DNA of 64,000 nt from Salinispora arenicola (GTDB lineage: Bacteria; Actinomycetota; Actinomycetes; Mycobacteriales; Micromonosporaceae), in contig NZ_VFOL01000001.1 of assembly GCF_006716065.1 (NCBI RefSeq), positions 434,001-498,000 of the forward strand, read 5' to 3'. A program made the position numbers and the translations under genes. The first letter of the stretch is position 1; each line of letters starts with the position of its first letter. The notes beneath the pieces are model-generated. The model saw nothing but the letters and a program-made list of their open reading frames with translations, made no database searches and was not told where the DNA came from. Of the stretch, positions 51,680 through 60,543 are shown one piece after another.

Positions 51680-53083
51680 TCACCGGGCCCCCGCTCTCGG
51701 GGCTGTGGCGAGCCGGGCCACATCACGCAGCACCTCGTCCAGGCTGCCGGCGCCGGCCCACCGCACCACTGGTACGCCGTGTTCCCGCAGCTGACGCACC
51801 ATCGTGTCCCGGTCCAGCCGCCACAGCCGGTGCGCCGCCTCCGCCCAGCCCCGGTCCCGGGGCGGGGTCAGGTCGATGGGCAGGGTGTCGACCGCGACGA
51901 CGAAGCGCCCGGACCAGGCCAACCGGGCCAGCATCTGCGCGGACCGCTCGTCCAGCAGGGGCGTGAGCACCACCACCAATGCGTCCGACGACAGCATCTG
52001 CGATCCGAGCACCGAGTCGTAGAGTTCGTGTGGGGAGGATTGCGGATGCACGTCGAGCAACCACTCCAGAACCGTCAGGAACTGGCGACGGCCGGTGGCG
52101 GGACGCAACCGGCGACCGGCCGGACCGTACTCCACCATCGACACCCGGTCGCCGCGGTGCAGGTAGTGCTCCGCGATCGCCGCGGCAGCCCGAACCGTCG
52201 TATCCAGCACCGACGCGGTACCGCCGACCCCACCGGAGCGACCTGCCTCCGCGAGCACGTCGAGCAGCACCACCACCTCGGCGTCCCGGTCGGAGAGGGT
52301 TGCCGCGACGTGCAATTGCCGCGCCCGCAGTGAGACCCGCCAGTCGATCCGGCGCAGCCGGTCGCCGGGTGCGAAGACCCGCACACCGGCCAGCTCACCG
52401 CCTTCGCCCGGGCGTCGCGAATGGTGTGCGCCGACCAGGCCCGCCGCGCGGGGCATCGCCTCCACCGCGTCGAACGGGTCGGTCACCGGATAGGTACTCA
52501 CCTGGATCGCTTCGGTGACCACCGGGGGTGAAACCAGGAGCCCGAGCGCGGCGGAAGCCTGGGTTCCGGCCGGACCCAGCGGATGCCGGCCCCACCGTCG
52601 CGCAGTGCCGGACAGGTCCACGTCGACCACCTCGCCGGCCGGTACGGCGGTCACCAACGGACGGTCGGCGATCGACCGGCCGGCCTCTGGCGCGACGGAG
52701 GCCACCGCCACACCGGCGATCGTCACGCGGTCGACCCGCAGCCACGGCGACGTTCGGCTGCGGACCACGGCGAGGTCGTAGTCGACCGAATCCGGGTTTC
52801 CGACGGTGATCCGTCCAGCCAGTTCACCGCCCTCCACCAGGTTCCCCTCCGCGGTGGCGATCCGGACCTGTGGCACCGCGGCGGGCCGACGTCGCAGGGC
52901 GTACGCGGTGCCGATCGCGAACGGGGCAGCCAGCACGACCAGGTCGACCCGCCCGAGCAGCACGCCGGCGATCAGGAGCACTCCGGTCAGGAGCACAGCC
53001 CGGCCGAGGGCCCGAGTCGGCACCCAGCCGCCGGTCTGCTCCGGCTGCTCTGCCTGGGACGGCGGCACGGTGGACGGGGTCAT
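51680..53083 (-). CDS. DUF58 domain protein (MoxR partner)
   Basis: Membrane protein with a von Willebrand A-like module, usual companion of MoxR ATPases in assembling or maturing other proteins. Seen: 467 residues from ATG 53083 (1-bp overlap with the moxR stop). Two hydrophobic segments fall at residues ~28-60 (AVLLTGVLLIAGVLLG; LVVLAAPFAIGTAYAL). The middle is a beta domain, then the DUF58 signature GELAGVRVFAPGDRLRRIDWRVSLRARQLHVAATLSDRDAEVVVLLDV, with the MIDAS-like DVLAE segment. Four more clustered genes on this strand form the module. Confidence 0.92.
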   Translation of the reverse strand: MTPSTVPPSQAEQPEQTGGWVPTRALGRAVLLTGVLLIAGVLLGRVDLVVLAAPFAIGTAYALRRRPAAVPQVRIATAEGNLVEGGELAGRITVGNPDSVDYDLAVVRSRTSPWLRVDRVTIAGVAVASVAPEAGRSIADRPLVTAVPAGEVVDVDLSGTARRWGRHPLGPAGTQASAALGLLVSPPVVTEAIQVSTYPVTDPFDAVEAMPRAAGLVGAHHSRRPGEGGELAGVRVFAPGDRLRRIDWRVSLRARQLHVAATLSDRDAEVVVLLDVLAEAGRSGGVGGTASVLDTTVRAAAAIAEHYLHRGDRVSMVEYGPAGRRLRPATGRRQFLTVLEWLLDVHPQSSPHELYDSVLGSQMLSSDALVVVLTPLLDERSAQMLARLAWSGRFVVAVDTLPIDLTPPRDRGWAEAAHRLWRLDRDTMVRQLREHGVPVVRWAGAGSLDEVLRDVARLATAPRAGAR

Positions 53084-54093
53084 CAGCGGGCGGGCAGGCC
53101 GGTGGCGTAGGTGGGCAGGGCACCGCTGGCCGGTGCCGGGGTAGCCGCCAGGACCTCGTCAACGACGAACGCCGGAGCGACCCGGCGCAGCCACAGCTCT
53201 GGGCGGAGCGTGATCCGGTGTGCCAGCGCCGGCGCCGCCACCTCCTTGACGTCCTCCGGCACCACGTAGTCCCGCCCGGCCGTGACGGCCCGGACCCGGG
53301 CCAGCAGCAGTAATGCCAGCGAGCCCCGCGGCGAGGCGCCGACCAGCACCGAGGGGTGCTCCCGGGTGGCCGCGGTCAGCGCGACGATGTAACGACCGAT
53401 CGAGTCCTCCACCACCACGTCCTCCAGCGCGGCCTGCATCGCACGCAGGGTCGCAGCGTCCACGACCGGTTTGATTTCTGCCTCCTCGCGGCGGCGGGAC
53501 ATGCGACGGCGCAGCACCTCCCACTCCTCACCGGCGTCGGGGTATCCGAAGGAGACCCGGAGCAGGAAGCGGTCCAGCTGGGCCTCCGGCAGCGGGTACG
53601 TGCCTTCGTACTCGACGGGGTTGGCGGTGGCGAGCACATGGAACGGCTCGTCCAGCCGGTAGGTGACGCCCTCCACCGATACCTGCTTTTCCTGCATCGC
53701 CTCCAGCAGCGCCGACTGGGTCTTCGGTGGGGTGCGGTTGATCTCGTCGGCGAGAAGCAGGTTGGTGAAGACCGGCCCGGCGCGGAACGCGAATTCCCCG
53801 CTACGTTGATCGTAGAGGAACGAGCCGGTGACGTCGGCGGGCAGCAGGTCCGGGGTGAACTGGAGGCGACGGAAGTCCAGTCCGAGTGCCTGGGCGAAGG
53901 ACCGGGCGGTCAACGTCTTACCCAGTCCGGGCAGATCCTCGAGCAGCACGTGACCGCCGGCCAGTATCCCGGCGAGGACCAGCTCCAACGCCTCCCGTTT
54001 ACCGACCACCACCTCACCCACCGCGTCCAGCACCGCATGGGCAAGCTGGCCGACCTCCGTGGGGGGCAGTCTCCGGGCCACGTCGTTCATCAC
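53083..54093 (-). CDS. moxR: MoxR-family AAA+ ATPase
   Basis: Chaperone ATPase that probably remodels partner complexes with DUF58 proteins. Seen: 336 residues, start GTG 54093 overlapping the previous stop (GTGA) or ATG 54090. Walker A is LLEDLPGLGKTLTARSFA (GLGKT), Walker B is LLLADEINRTPPKTQSALLEAMQEKQV, and sensor 1 lies in FHVLATANPVEYEGTYPLPEAQLDRF. The lid domain at the C-terminal end includes SPRGSLALLLLARVRAVTAGRDYVVPEDVK. All AAA+ catalytic elements are intact. Downstream DUF58 starts at its stop codon. Confidence 0.95.
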   Translation of the reverse strand: MMNDVARRLPPTEVGQLAHAVLDAVGEVVVGKREALELVLAGILAGGHVLLEDLPGLGKTLTARSFAQALGLDFRRLQFTPDLLPADVTGSFLYDQRSGEFAFRAGPVFTNLLLADEINRTPPKTQSALLEAMQEKQVSVEGVTYRLDEPFHVLATANPVEYEGTYPLPEAQLDRFLLRVSFGYPDAGEEWEVLRRRMSRRREEAEIKPVVDAATLRAMQAALEDVVVEDSIGRYIVALTAATREHPSVLVGASPRGSLALLLLARVRAVTAGRDYVVPEDVKEVAAPALAHRITLRPELWLRRVAPAFVVDEVLAATPAPASGALPTYATGLPAR

Positions 54094-54677
54094 AGTCTCT
54101 CCAGTTCGGCGACGATCGCCGCGAGCTCGCGCGGCGACGGCGGGCGGCGAGGCGGGGTCTCCAGGAAGGTCGACAGCTGATCACCCAGCAGGACGCGCGC
54201 GCGGACGGGGTCCGACCCACGGGTCACCCCGTGCCGCAGCCGGAGCCGTTCATCGGCCAGTTCAGCGAGGCGGGGCAGGATGGTTCCATTGAACCGCTCG
54301 GATCGGGTGGCCGCCCAGCCCAGCGGGGTCTCCCAACTGTTGATCGCGGCCCGCAGCGCGTCGTGCCGGTCACCTCGATTCCCGGATACCTCGGACGGGC
54401 CGAGCAGATTTCGGTCGACCGCCGGTGACGAGGGTGGTGGACGGAGCGGAATGACCAGCCAGTGCACCGCGAACAGCGCAAGCACGCCAGCGACCAGGAC
54501 CGGCAACGACACCTGGAGCCCGACCGCGCGCAACCCGGCGACCAGGACGGCCACCACGGCGGCGACGCCGGCCAGGCCACGCAGCAGCCGCCGCGACCGT
54601 CGGACCCGACCCGTGTCCCCTCGTGGGTGCCGCTCCTCCTCGACGCTGAGCAGGTCGTCAATGCTGGTGCCGCTCAC
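54090..54677 (-). CDS. Hypothetical membrane protein of the MoxR operon
   Basis: A 195-residue protein without a family name. Seen: ATG 54677 with GGAGGTGTCGCG-type upstream sequence. The first 30 residues are charged (DDLLSVEEERHPRGDTGRVRRSRRLLRG), followed by two hydrophobic segments (LAGVAAVVAVLVAGLRAVGL and PVLVAGVLALFAVHWLVIPL). The C-terminal ~110 residues form a soluble Arg-rich helical domain with DQLSTFLETPPRRPPSPRELAAIVAELERL at the end. It lies between the DUF4129 and moxR genes and overlaps moxR by 4 bp, so it is probably a subunit of the same system. Confidence 0.82.
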   Translation of the reverse strand: MSGTSIDDLLSVEEERHPRGDTGRVRRSRRLLRGLAGVAAVVAVLVAGLRAVGLQVSLPVLVAGVLALFAVHWLVIPLRPPPSSPAVDRNLLGPSEVSGNRGDRHDALRAAINSWETPLGWAATRSERFNGTILPRLAELADERLRLRHGVTRGSDPVRARVLLGDQLSTFLETPPRRPPSPRELAAIVAELERL

Positions 54678-54717
54678 CGCGACACCTCCTCGTCCCCGGC
54701 CCGAAGCCAGTGGCTGG

Positions 54718-55491
54718 TCACGTCGACATCTCCGGAGCCAGGGCGGTCAGTTCCCCGCGGAGCCGGCGCAGCGCGGCCCGGGCCTGGTCCCGGGTGTGCT
54801 CGTCCACCGGCCGGGTAGCGTAGCGCGCCTCCCGGTAGACGTGGGCGAAATCGGCCAGCACGTCGGCGCTGGCGACCGCGGGAACACCGGCCGCCGGATC
54901 GCCGCGTAGGAGGCGAATCACCAGCTCGGTAGGGGTGTCACCGGCCAGCTGGCGCACCCCGGCGCCGGCGGCGGCCTCCTCCAGGCGGACCCAACAGGCG
55001 ATAACCACCGTACGCGGGTCGGTGTCGGTGTCGTCGAGATCGACCAGACCGGCGTCGAGCGCGGCGACGACCTCCCGGGCCGTGCCCTCGGCGGTGAACG
55101 AGACCTGGTGCGCGGGCAACCTCCGCGGGCTCCGCCGCAGCACGCTACGCAGGAGCGTCCACACCAGGTAGCCGGCGACGGCCAACACGGCCAACCCGAG
55201 CAGCGCCCAGACCCCGGCCTGCAGCCAGTCGGGGATTCGCAGGCTGTTCAGCTCACCCGCGTCACGCACCTCCACCGGGATCGACGGGGCCGGCTCGGCC
55301 GTCGGGTACTCCGGAACGATAGGCAGTTGCTCGGCAGCCGGCGGGATTCGGCTCATGCCGAGCGACGAATGTGCGGCGGCGACCGTGGCGGCGACCAGCA
55401 GGAGTGGCACTGCTCCGACCGGCCACCACCGGCGCAGCACGCCGACACCGGCCGGGACCTGGGGTGCGGATTGGTGCGTCCCGTCCGTCAT
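54718..55491 (-). CDS. DUF4129 domain membrane protein
   Basis: Family normally found with MoxR and DUF58. Seen: 257 residues from ATG 55491 behind GGCGGTGGT. A signal/anchor segment VGAVPLLLVAATVAAAHSS lies at residues ~20-38, then an external Pro/Glu-rich part, a second membrane segment VWALLGLAVLAVAGYLVWTLL near residue 95, and a cytoplasmic C-terminal domain with the DUF4129 signature DPRTVVIACWVRLEEAAAGAGV and FAHVYREARYATRPVDEHTRDQARAALRRL. First gene of the module; starts 18 bp after the glycosylase stop, which may place udg in the same transcript. Confidence 0.9.
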   Translation of the reverse strand: MTDGTHQSAPQVPAGVGVLRRWWPVGAVPLLLVAATVAAAHSSLGMSRIPPAAEQLPIVPEYPTAEPAPSIPVEVRDAGELNSLRIPDWLQAGVWALLGLAVLAVAGYLVWTLLRSVLRRSPRRLPAHQVSFTAEGTAREVVAALDAGLVDLDDTDTDPRTVVIACWVRLEEAAAGAGVRQLAGDTPTELVIRLLRGDPAAGVPAVASADVLADFAHVYREARYATRPVDEHTRDQARAALRRLRGELTALAPEMST

Positions 55492-55508
55492 ACCACCGCC
55501 CCGCAGCT

Positions 55509-56201
55509 CTACTCCATCCCGGCAATCCGCTTCGCCCGGGTAAACACGTCGTCCAGCATCCCTGGTGTCAGCCGCCCGGTGAAGGTGTTCTGCTGGCTGA
55601 CGTGGTAGCAGCCGAGCAGATCCGGTACGGCTGTGCCGGACCAGTGTGCCCCATGGGTGAACGCTGGTCGCGGGCTGGGCGGGGTCACCCCGTACACCTG
55701 CCGCAGGGTCGGCCACCAGGCGGTCCAGGCGAAGGCACCCAGGGTGACGACGACCCGCAGGCTCGGCCGGAGCAGCGCGACCTCACGATGCAGCCACGGC
55801 GCGCAGGTGTCGCGCTCGCCCGGCGTGGGCTTGTTGCCCGGCGGTGCGCAGCGCACTGCCGCCAGGACCCGGGTGCCCCACAGGGTCAGACCGTCGGCGG
55901 CGGCGACACTGGTCGGCTGGTTGGCCAACCCAGCCCGGTGCAGGGCTGCGAAGAGCACATCACCGGAGCGGTCGCCGGTGAAGACCCGGCCGGTACGGTT
56001 GCCGCCGTGCGCGGCGGGCGCGAGCCCGAGGACGGCGATGCGCGCCGTCCGATCACCGAACCCCGGCACCGGGCGACCCCAGTACTCCTGCTCACGGAAG
56101 GCGGCACGTCGGGTACGGGCCACCTCTTCCCGCCACCCGACGAGACGGGGGCAGGCGAAGCACTCGGCTATCGCTTCATCGAGTACGGCGAGGCTGGGCA
56201 C
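55509..56201 (-). CDS. Family 5 (UdgB-type) uracil-DNA glycosylase
   Basis: Excises uracil and hypoxanthine from DNA; iron-sulfur enzyme of actinobacteria and archaea. Seen: 230 residues if GTG 56201 is the start; TTG 56324 would lengthen it but overlap the next gene and add Arg/Gly-rich sequence. Cluster ligands: [11 protein letters not shown] (CxxC) and [21 protein letters not shown]. The active-site motif is [23 protein letters not shown] (family 5 has Ala in place of a catalytic Asp/Asn: GLAPAAHG). The C-terminal motif [16 protein letters not shown] holds the conserved His. Probably cotranscribed with the MoxR module, though functionally unrelated. Confidence 0.9.
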   Translation of the reverse strand: MPSLAVLDEAIAECFACPRLVGWREEVARTRRAAFREQEYWGRPVPGFGDRTARIAVLGLAPAAHGGNRTGRVFTGDRSGDVLFAALHRAGLANQPTSVAAADGLTLWGTRVLAAVRCAPPGNKPTPGERDTCAPWLHREVALLRPSLRVVVTLGAFAWTAWWPTLRQVYGVTPPSPRPAFTHGAHWSGTAVPDLLGCYHVSQQNTFTGRLTPGMLDDVFTRAKRIAGME

Positions 56202-56316
56202 CCCTGCGGCATGCCCGGCGACCTGCCCAGCGGTAAGCGACCGGGCTACGGCCGGGAGTGTCTGCTGCGCACGGCGGGCACCGGCGGGGGGCCCGCCGGG
56301 ATCCGCCGACCGGCGG

Positions 56317-57003
56317 TCAGCCAAGCTTCGCCCGGAACAGCTCGAGGGTGCGGGCCCACGCCGTGGTGGCGGCCCGTTGGTCGAAGTTCTCCGGGCGGTC
56401 CTCGTTGAAGAAGGCGTGCGCGGTGCCCGGGTAGTCGTAAATCTGACAGGCACCGCCAGCGACTTCGATGGCCCGACGGACAAGCTGCACTCCCGCGTCG
56501 ACTGAGGCGCCGTCAGCCTCGGAGCAGTGGATGGCGGCGGCCTTGCCGGTGTAGTCCGTCCACTCCGGGTGCATCCCCTCCCAGGGCACCCGGGGGTAGA
56601 AGGCCGAGGTCGCTACGATCCGCTCGGTCCGAGCGGCGGACCAGAGCGCCAGGCTGGCCCCGGCGCAGAAGCCGGCACAGCCGATCTTGCCGGTGACATC
56701 GGAGCGGCCGGCGAGGTAGTCGGCTGCGGCGGCCACGTCTGCCGCGGCAGCGTTCAGCTGCCCGTTGTTCAGCATCTGCCGAGGCTCATCTGGCTTGCTG
56801 GCCGGCTCGCCATGCCTGAGGTCCGGCGCGAGAGCGACGAAACCAGCCTCGGCGAACCGATCGACGACTGCCCGGACGTGCGGCGCCAGGCCCCACCAGT
56901 CCTGGATCACAATGACCGCCGGGCTGGCCGCACCGCTGGACGGCACCGCGAGGTACCCCTCGCCCGTACCACCGTTGCACCGATACGTCACCATGTTGCC
57001 CAT
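56317..57003 (-). CDS. Dienelactone hydrolase family protein
   Basis: Alpha/beta hydrolase with cysteine nucleophile, acting on lactones or small esters. Seen: 228 residues from ATG 57003 behind GGAGGACGGCCG. The early strand-turn [26 protein letters not shown] contains the DLH substrate-binding Trp-Trp-Gly. The nucleophile elbow is [17 protein letters not shown] (G-x-C-x-G, Cys). Acid and base residues are placed in the C-terminal part: [11 protein letters not shown] (Asp) and [17 protein letters not shown] (His, the AHAFF motif). No chlorocatechol-pathway genes are near, so the substrate is unknown. Frame ends just before a possible TTG start of udg. Confidence 0.93.
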   Translation of the reverse strand: MGNMVTYRCNGGTGEGYLAVPSSGAASPAVIVIQDWWGLAPHVRAVVDRFAEAGFVALAPDLRHGEPASKPDEPRQMLNNGQLNAAAADVAAAADYLAGRSDVTGKIGCAGFCAGASLALWSAARTERIVATSAFYPRVPWEGMHPEWTDYTGKAAAIHCSEADGASVDAGVQLVRRAIEVAGGACQIYDYPGTAHAFFNEDRPENFDQRAATTAWARTLELFRAKLG

Positions 57004-57228
57004 CGGCCGTCCTCCTAGCGGTCAGTCATCGTTGGCTGGTCGCCCAGTGCTCCTACGTGCCGGTAGCCTGCCACGCCGTGACGGCCCCGGGAAGACGCCG
57101 GACAAGTGGCGTTCACCTCCCATTCGCGCGTCGGGATCCGAGTGCGATGACCGGGTCCGCGCCCAGTCGGCAAGCGTGTTGCGACAGCGCCGCGGAAGCT
57201 GCCCCGTCGTCGCGCACTCCAGCGCCGC

Positions 57229-57843
57229 TCAGGACTTCTTGGTCAGGCAAAGCAGATAGCCTGTCCCGCCCGACGGGATGTTGGAGAACACGTAGTTTTC
57301 CTCCCCCTCTTTGAAGAACGGATCGCACGCCTCGCCGGTGTGGGCCTGTTCCTCGGTCTGTCCGTCCGCCCGGCCGACCACCGCGTACGTCGCCTCGGTA
57401 GAGGTGCACTCGACGACGCTGGCGCCGTCGACCCTCTCCCGCTCGGCGCCAACCACCTCGGGCAGCTCGCCGAGACAGTCACCGACCTTGGCATCCGCGG
57501 TCTCGTCCGGATTGAAGAACTCCCCGATCGCCGAGCCGACACCGAACTTGAGACCAGCGATCACCAGGAACACGACGATCACCCCGACGATGCCGAACAC
57601 CCTCATGGCGCCAGACTTCCGGACCGGCTCCTCGTCCGACGACGACCCCTGTGCGTCGGTCTGCTTCGGGGCGTCGGGTTCCGGGGCGTCGGACCCCTGA
57701 ACACCGGACCCCTCAACGTCAGACTGCGAAGCGCCGGGCTTCGGGACGTCGGACCCCTGAACACCGGGCTGCGAGTCATCAGACTCCTGAACCTCGGGCG
57801 GCGTGGCATCGGGCTCGGCGGATGGTTTGACCTGCTCCGGCAC
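57229..57843 (-). CDS. LppU/SCO3897-type membrane-anchored protein with repetitive N-terminus
   Basis: A 204-residue protein of an actinobacterial family of unknown role. Start GTG 57843 is chosen for the GAAGGACATCCC site just before it; the frame is open to 58218, but that part is low-complexity and lies in the divergent promoter region. Order: ~80 residues of Asp/Ser/Pro/Gln repeats (GSDVPKPGASQSDVEGSGVQ-type units), a basic turn (VRKSGAMRV), one hydrophobic segment (GIVGVIVVFLVIAGLKFGVG, ~residues 98-117), then an extracytoplasmic domain with four cysteines (VGDCLGEL, VVECTSTEA, GEACDPFF, LLCLTKKS) that probably form two disulfides. Confidence 0.82.
   Translation of the reverse strand: MPEQVKPSAEPDATPPEVQESDDSQPGVQGSDVPKPGASQSDVEGSGVQGSDAPEPDAPKQTDAQGSSSDEEPVRKSGAMRVFGIVGVIVVFLVIAGLKFGVGSAIGEFFNPDETADAKVGDCLGELPEVVGAERERVDGASVVECTSTEATYAVVGRADGQTEEQAHTGEACDPFFKEGEENYVFSNIPSGGTGYLLCLTKKS
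57687..57767 (-). repeat. 21-bp direct repeat inside the LppU-like gene
   Basis: An identical 21-bp unit starting CGTCGGACCCCTGAACACCG occurs at 57687-57707 and 57747-57767, period 60 bp, with degenerate copies between and after. It encodes the GVQGSD repeat unit on the minus strand. In-frame expansion by slippage would change tail length by multiples of 20 residues. Confidence 0.8.
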
Positions 57844-58188
57844 GGGATGTCCTTCCACAAAGGGGTTGGTGATGCGGACGACACCGTAAACGATCAGCAA
57901 ACCCTCGCCGCGCTCTCGCCCCTTCGGCCACATCCAGGGCCCAGAAGGGGCGCCCAGGCTCCCGCCTTCGGTTGTGCTGGAGGTCGCCCTAACGCTCAAC
58001 GGGGCGCCGGTGGGGTTTCCGGGCCCCGCGGCGGAACCGGCGAGGGATCGTCGACCCGGACTCGGCTCACGTCTCGTTCGCCATGTCCGTGCCGAGCGCT
58101 GGCTCCCGGTCACGGCGGGAGTAGCCTTTCCGGCCCGCTCTTTCGCGACGACGAAGTTTGGTCGTACGCGCGGTGCAGAATCTAGGGT
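57844..58188. other. Intergenic region between LppU-like and VOC genes
   Basis: 345 bp with no supported gene. Short open frames on both strands are Gly/Pro/Arg-rich and lack ribosome sites. A 5-bp inverted repeat ACGAC/GTCGT lies near 58150-58168, and TAGGGT directly abuts the VOC ATG. It must contain two divergent promoters, but I cannot place them with confidence. Confidence 0.6.
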
Positions 58189-58563
58189 ATGACCGAGCCC
58201 GTGGTGCACCGACAGCATGCCATTGACTACGTTGAGTTCGTCGTCACTGACCTCGTGGCGGCGAAGCGGTTCTACGGCGAGGCCTTCGGCTGGCAGTTCA
58301 CCGACTACGGGCCGGAATACGCCGGGATCCGTAGCCCGTACGGCGAATCGGCGCCCGAGGTGGGCGGACTTCGGCAGGACACGCAGGTGCGTTCGGGCGG
58401 TCCGCTGGTTGTGCTGTTCTCGACCGCCCTGGAACAGTCAGTTGAGGCTGTGACCAAGGCCGGCGGCACCGTGGTCAACGGCCCGTACGACTTCCCGGGC
58501 GGGCGTCGGTTCCACTTCACCGACCCCAGCGGCAACGAGCTCGCCGTCTGGGCCGAGGCATAG
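58189..58563 (+). CDS. VOC-family (glyoxalase/dioxygenase superfamily) protein
   Basis: Single-module member of the vicinal oxygen chelate superfamily; reaction unknown. Seen: 124 residues from ATG 58189 with two beta-alpha-beta-beta-beta repeats: DYVEFVVTDLVAAKRFYGEAFGWQFTDYGPEYAGI and LVVLFSTALEQSVEAVTKAGGTVVNGPYDFPGGRRFHFTDPSGNELAVWAE. The second repeat carries the DPSGNELAVW signature (metal-ligand Glu). The first strand has Glu where glyoxalase I has His, so it may bind metal differently. It borders the low-GC decarboxylase gene. Confidence 0.9.
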   Translation: MTEPVVHRQHAIDYVEFVVTDLVAAKRFYGEAFGWQFTDYGPEYAGIRSPYGESAPEVGGLRQDTQVRSGGPLVVLFSTALEQSVEAVTKAGGTVVNGPYDFPGGRRFHFTDPSGNELAVWAEA

Positions 58564-58693
58564 AGAACCTGGAAGGCGGGCTTGTGTGCGGGGTGTGGCC
58601 ATTCGTCGCAGCGCTACCGGGGAAACAGCCCTCTTCGACGAAGAAGCCGACCATCCCCGGACTGTCGGCCGCACCGCACAGGTTGACATCAAG

Positions 58694-60427
58694 CTAGCCG
58701 AGCCCGCCCCAGGGGAGACTGGCCGGGGCAGGGAACTGCGCGTGGTAGATAAAGGCGGATGCCTCCTGGCTCCACTGCGGCAACCCTGGAGGCAGATCCG
58801 TCGGGTCGACGATCACCTCAATGAGAGTCAGCCGGTCCGTACGCCCGTCGACACCGGCCAAGATCCCAGCCAACTCGGCCTCGGTGCGGGCGACATGCGC
58901 AACAAAGGTTCCCTCCGGCGCAAACACCGCCGGTATCTCACTATATCGCCAGTTAGGGATCTGGGTGTACGCCTGAGTTTCTTCCCCGACCGCTTTTTCA
59001 AGCGCTCGCTCGCTACTGTAGCCACCGTTATTCACCACGAATATGATCGGATGTTGATCAAAAACGAACATTCGGCTTATCTCCTGTGGGGAAATTTGTA
59101 TTCCCCCGTCGCCGGTGATCGACACCACCCGCCGGTCAGGCGCGGCGATCCCGGCGCCGAAAGCAGCAGGAGTGGTATAGCCGGCCAAGCTCCAGATTGG
59201 CGCCGCCAATACAGTCGTCCCAGCCGGTAGGCGCATTGTTGCCGCACCGAAGAACGCGGTGCCGACCTCCGAGACCAAAATATCCCCCGGACGCAGTACG
59301 TCCTGAACCGCCGACCAGAGTCGTTCCTGACGGATTGGGTCGGTGCTTGCCCTGTCGATTTCGGGCAGGTCGTGCAACAGGGCAGCGCTCGGCCAGCCAA
59401 CCGAACGACTGGCAGCCATCTCGTGCAACCGATCCAGCGCCGCGGCCATGGATACCGGGGCGAAACAGGTTCCGGCGACCACAGCGCCGTCCCGCCTCAG
59501 GTTTATGATCCGAGCAGGATCCAGTTCAGCGGTGAACAGACCATTCCAGTCGAAAAAGGTGGCTCCCAGACAGACCAAGACGTCGGCGCCTTCGACCACC
59601 TCGCGGACCGGAGCCGGACTTTCGGCCCCGTTGTAGATGCCGATGTAGTGGGGATCTGTCTCGTCAACCAGCCCTCGGCCGAGCATCTGAGTGGCGATCG
59701 GCCAGTTTCGCTCGTTGGCGAGCGCGGCGACAGCCGCACCAAGACCAAGGCGTATCGGTAGATTCCCCACTAGCAAGGCCGGCCGTTCGGCACCAGCGAG
59801 CAGGCGCTGAGCAGCGGCGGCGAACGCGTCCAGTTGTGCGGGCAACACGACCGGATCCGGGCGGGTGAAGCGTCGCGACGGTCGGGAGACGGGAGCTATG
59901 GCCACATCACCGGGAATTCGAATGTATACGGGACGCTGCTGGGACCAGCACTCGGCCAACACCCGGTCGATCTCCTGCAGTGCACATTCCGGCGTCAACG
60001 AGGCTTGGGCAACCGTCACCTCGCGAGCCATCCGAATCCAACGCTCGGAATCGCCATCCGCGAGTGAGTGGTGAATCGACGTGCGCTGCCGCATGATTTC
60101 CAGCATCGGGCCACCGACGACTGAGACGATAGGCACCGACTCAGCCATTGCGCCAGCCAATGCATTCATGGTCGACAGTTCGCCCACACCAAATTGGGTA
60201 ACAACGGCACCTACGCCAGCAACTCGGGCGTAGCCGTCCGCACTGCAGCCGGCGTTGAACTCGCTGGAGCTACCGATCCAGTCGATGCCATCGAACGTCA
60301 TGATCTGATCTATGAAGTCCATTGCATAGTCGCCGGGCACTCCAAAAACATGGCGCACGCCGAGGTCGTGGAGGCGACCAAGCAACAGTTCGCCGACTGT
60401 GACCGACCCCCCGCTGCCGCCCACCAC
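58694..60427 (-). CDS. Thiamin-diphosphate-dependent 2-oxo-acid decarboxylase (indolepyruvate/pyruvate type)
   Basis: Non-oxidative decarboxylase converting a 2-oxo acid (pyruvate, indolepyruvate or phenylpyruvate) to an aldehyde. Seen: 577 residues, GTG 60427 or 60424 behind GAAGGGAGAG. The PYR domain has the activating Glu in SSEFNAGCSADGYARVAG and the double-His motif SIHHSLADGDSERW that separates decarboxylases from acetolactate synthases. The middle domain spans ~195-330, and the PP domain has the GDG...NN metal motif GDGGIQISPQEISRM...VNNGGYSSE. Substrate cannot be fixed by eye. GC is visibly lower than in its neighbours (for instance the AT-rich stretch 59030-59100) and codon use is relaxed, suggesting transfer. 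It interrupts the region between the VOC gene and ppx. Confidence 0.9.
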   Translation of the reverse strand: MVGGSGGSVTVGELLLGRLHDLGVRHVFGVPGDYAMDFIDQIMTFDGIDWIGSSSEFNAGCSADGYARVAGVGAVVTQFGVGELSTMNALAGAMAESVPIVSVVGGPMLEIMRQRTSIHHSLADGDSERWIRMAREVTVAQASLTPECALQEIDRVLAECWSQQRPVYIRIPGDVAIAPVSRPSRRFTRPDPVVLPAQLDAFAAAAQRLLAGAERPALLVGNLPIRLGLGAAVAALANERNWPIATQMLGRGLVDETDPHYIGIYNGAESPAPVREVVEGADVLVCLGATFFDWNGLFTAELDPARIINLRRDGAVVAGTCFAPVSMAAALDRLHEMAASRSVGWPSAALLHDLPEIDRASTDPIRQERLWSAVQDVLRPGDILVSEVGTAFFGAATMRLPAGTTVLAAPIWSLAGYTTPAAFGAGIAAPDRRVVSITGDGGIQISPQEISRMFVFDQHPIIFVVNNGGYSSERALEKAVGEETQAYTQIPNWRYSEIPAVFAPEGTFVAHVARTEAELAGILAGVDGRTDRLTLIEVIVDPTDLPPGLPQWSQEASAFIYHAQFPAPASLPWGGLG

Positions 60428-60543
60428 CTCTCCCTTCGCAGTGGCCTACGAACCGACCGTGGGAACAGTCACACCTTATCTGACCTACCCGGAATATAAG
60501 CTGGTTTGTTCGCATTGATGCATGGTTTGATCGGCTGCTGCTC

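Noticed and set aside
57844..58218. Extended N-terminus of the LppU-like protein
   Set aside because: The upstream extension would cover the promoter of the divergent VOC gene and is low complexity; GTG 57843 has the only good ribosome site.
58694..60427. Acetolactate synthase large subunit
   Set aside because: The HH motif (SIHHSL) and lack of a partner regulatory subunit gene point to a 2-oxo-acid decarboxylase.
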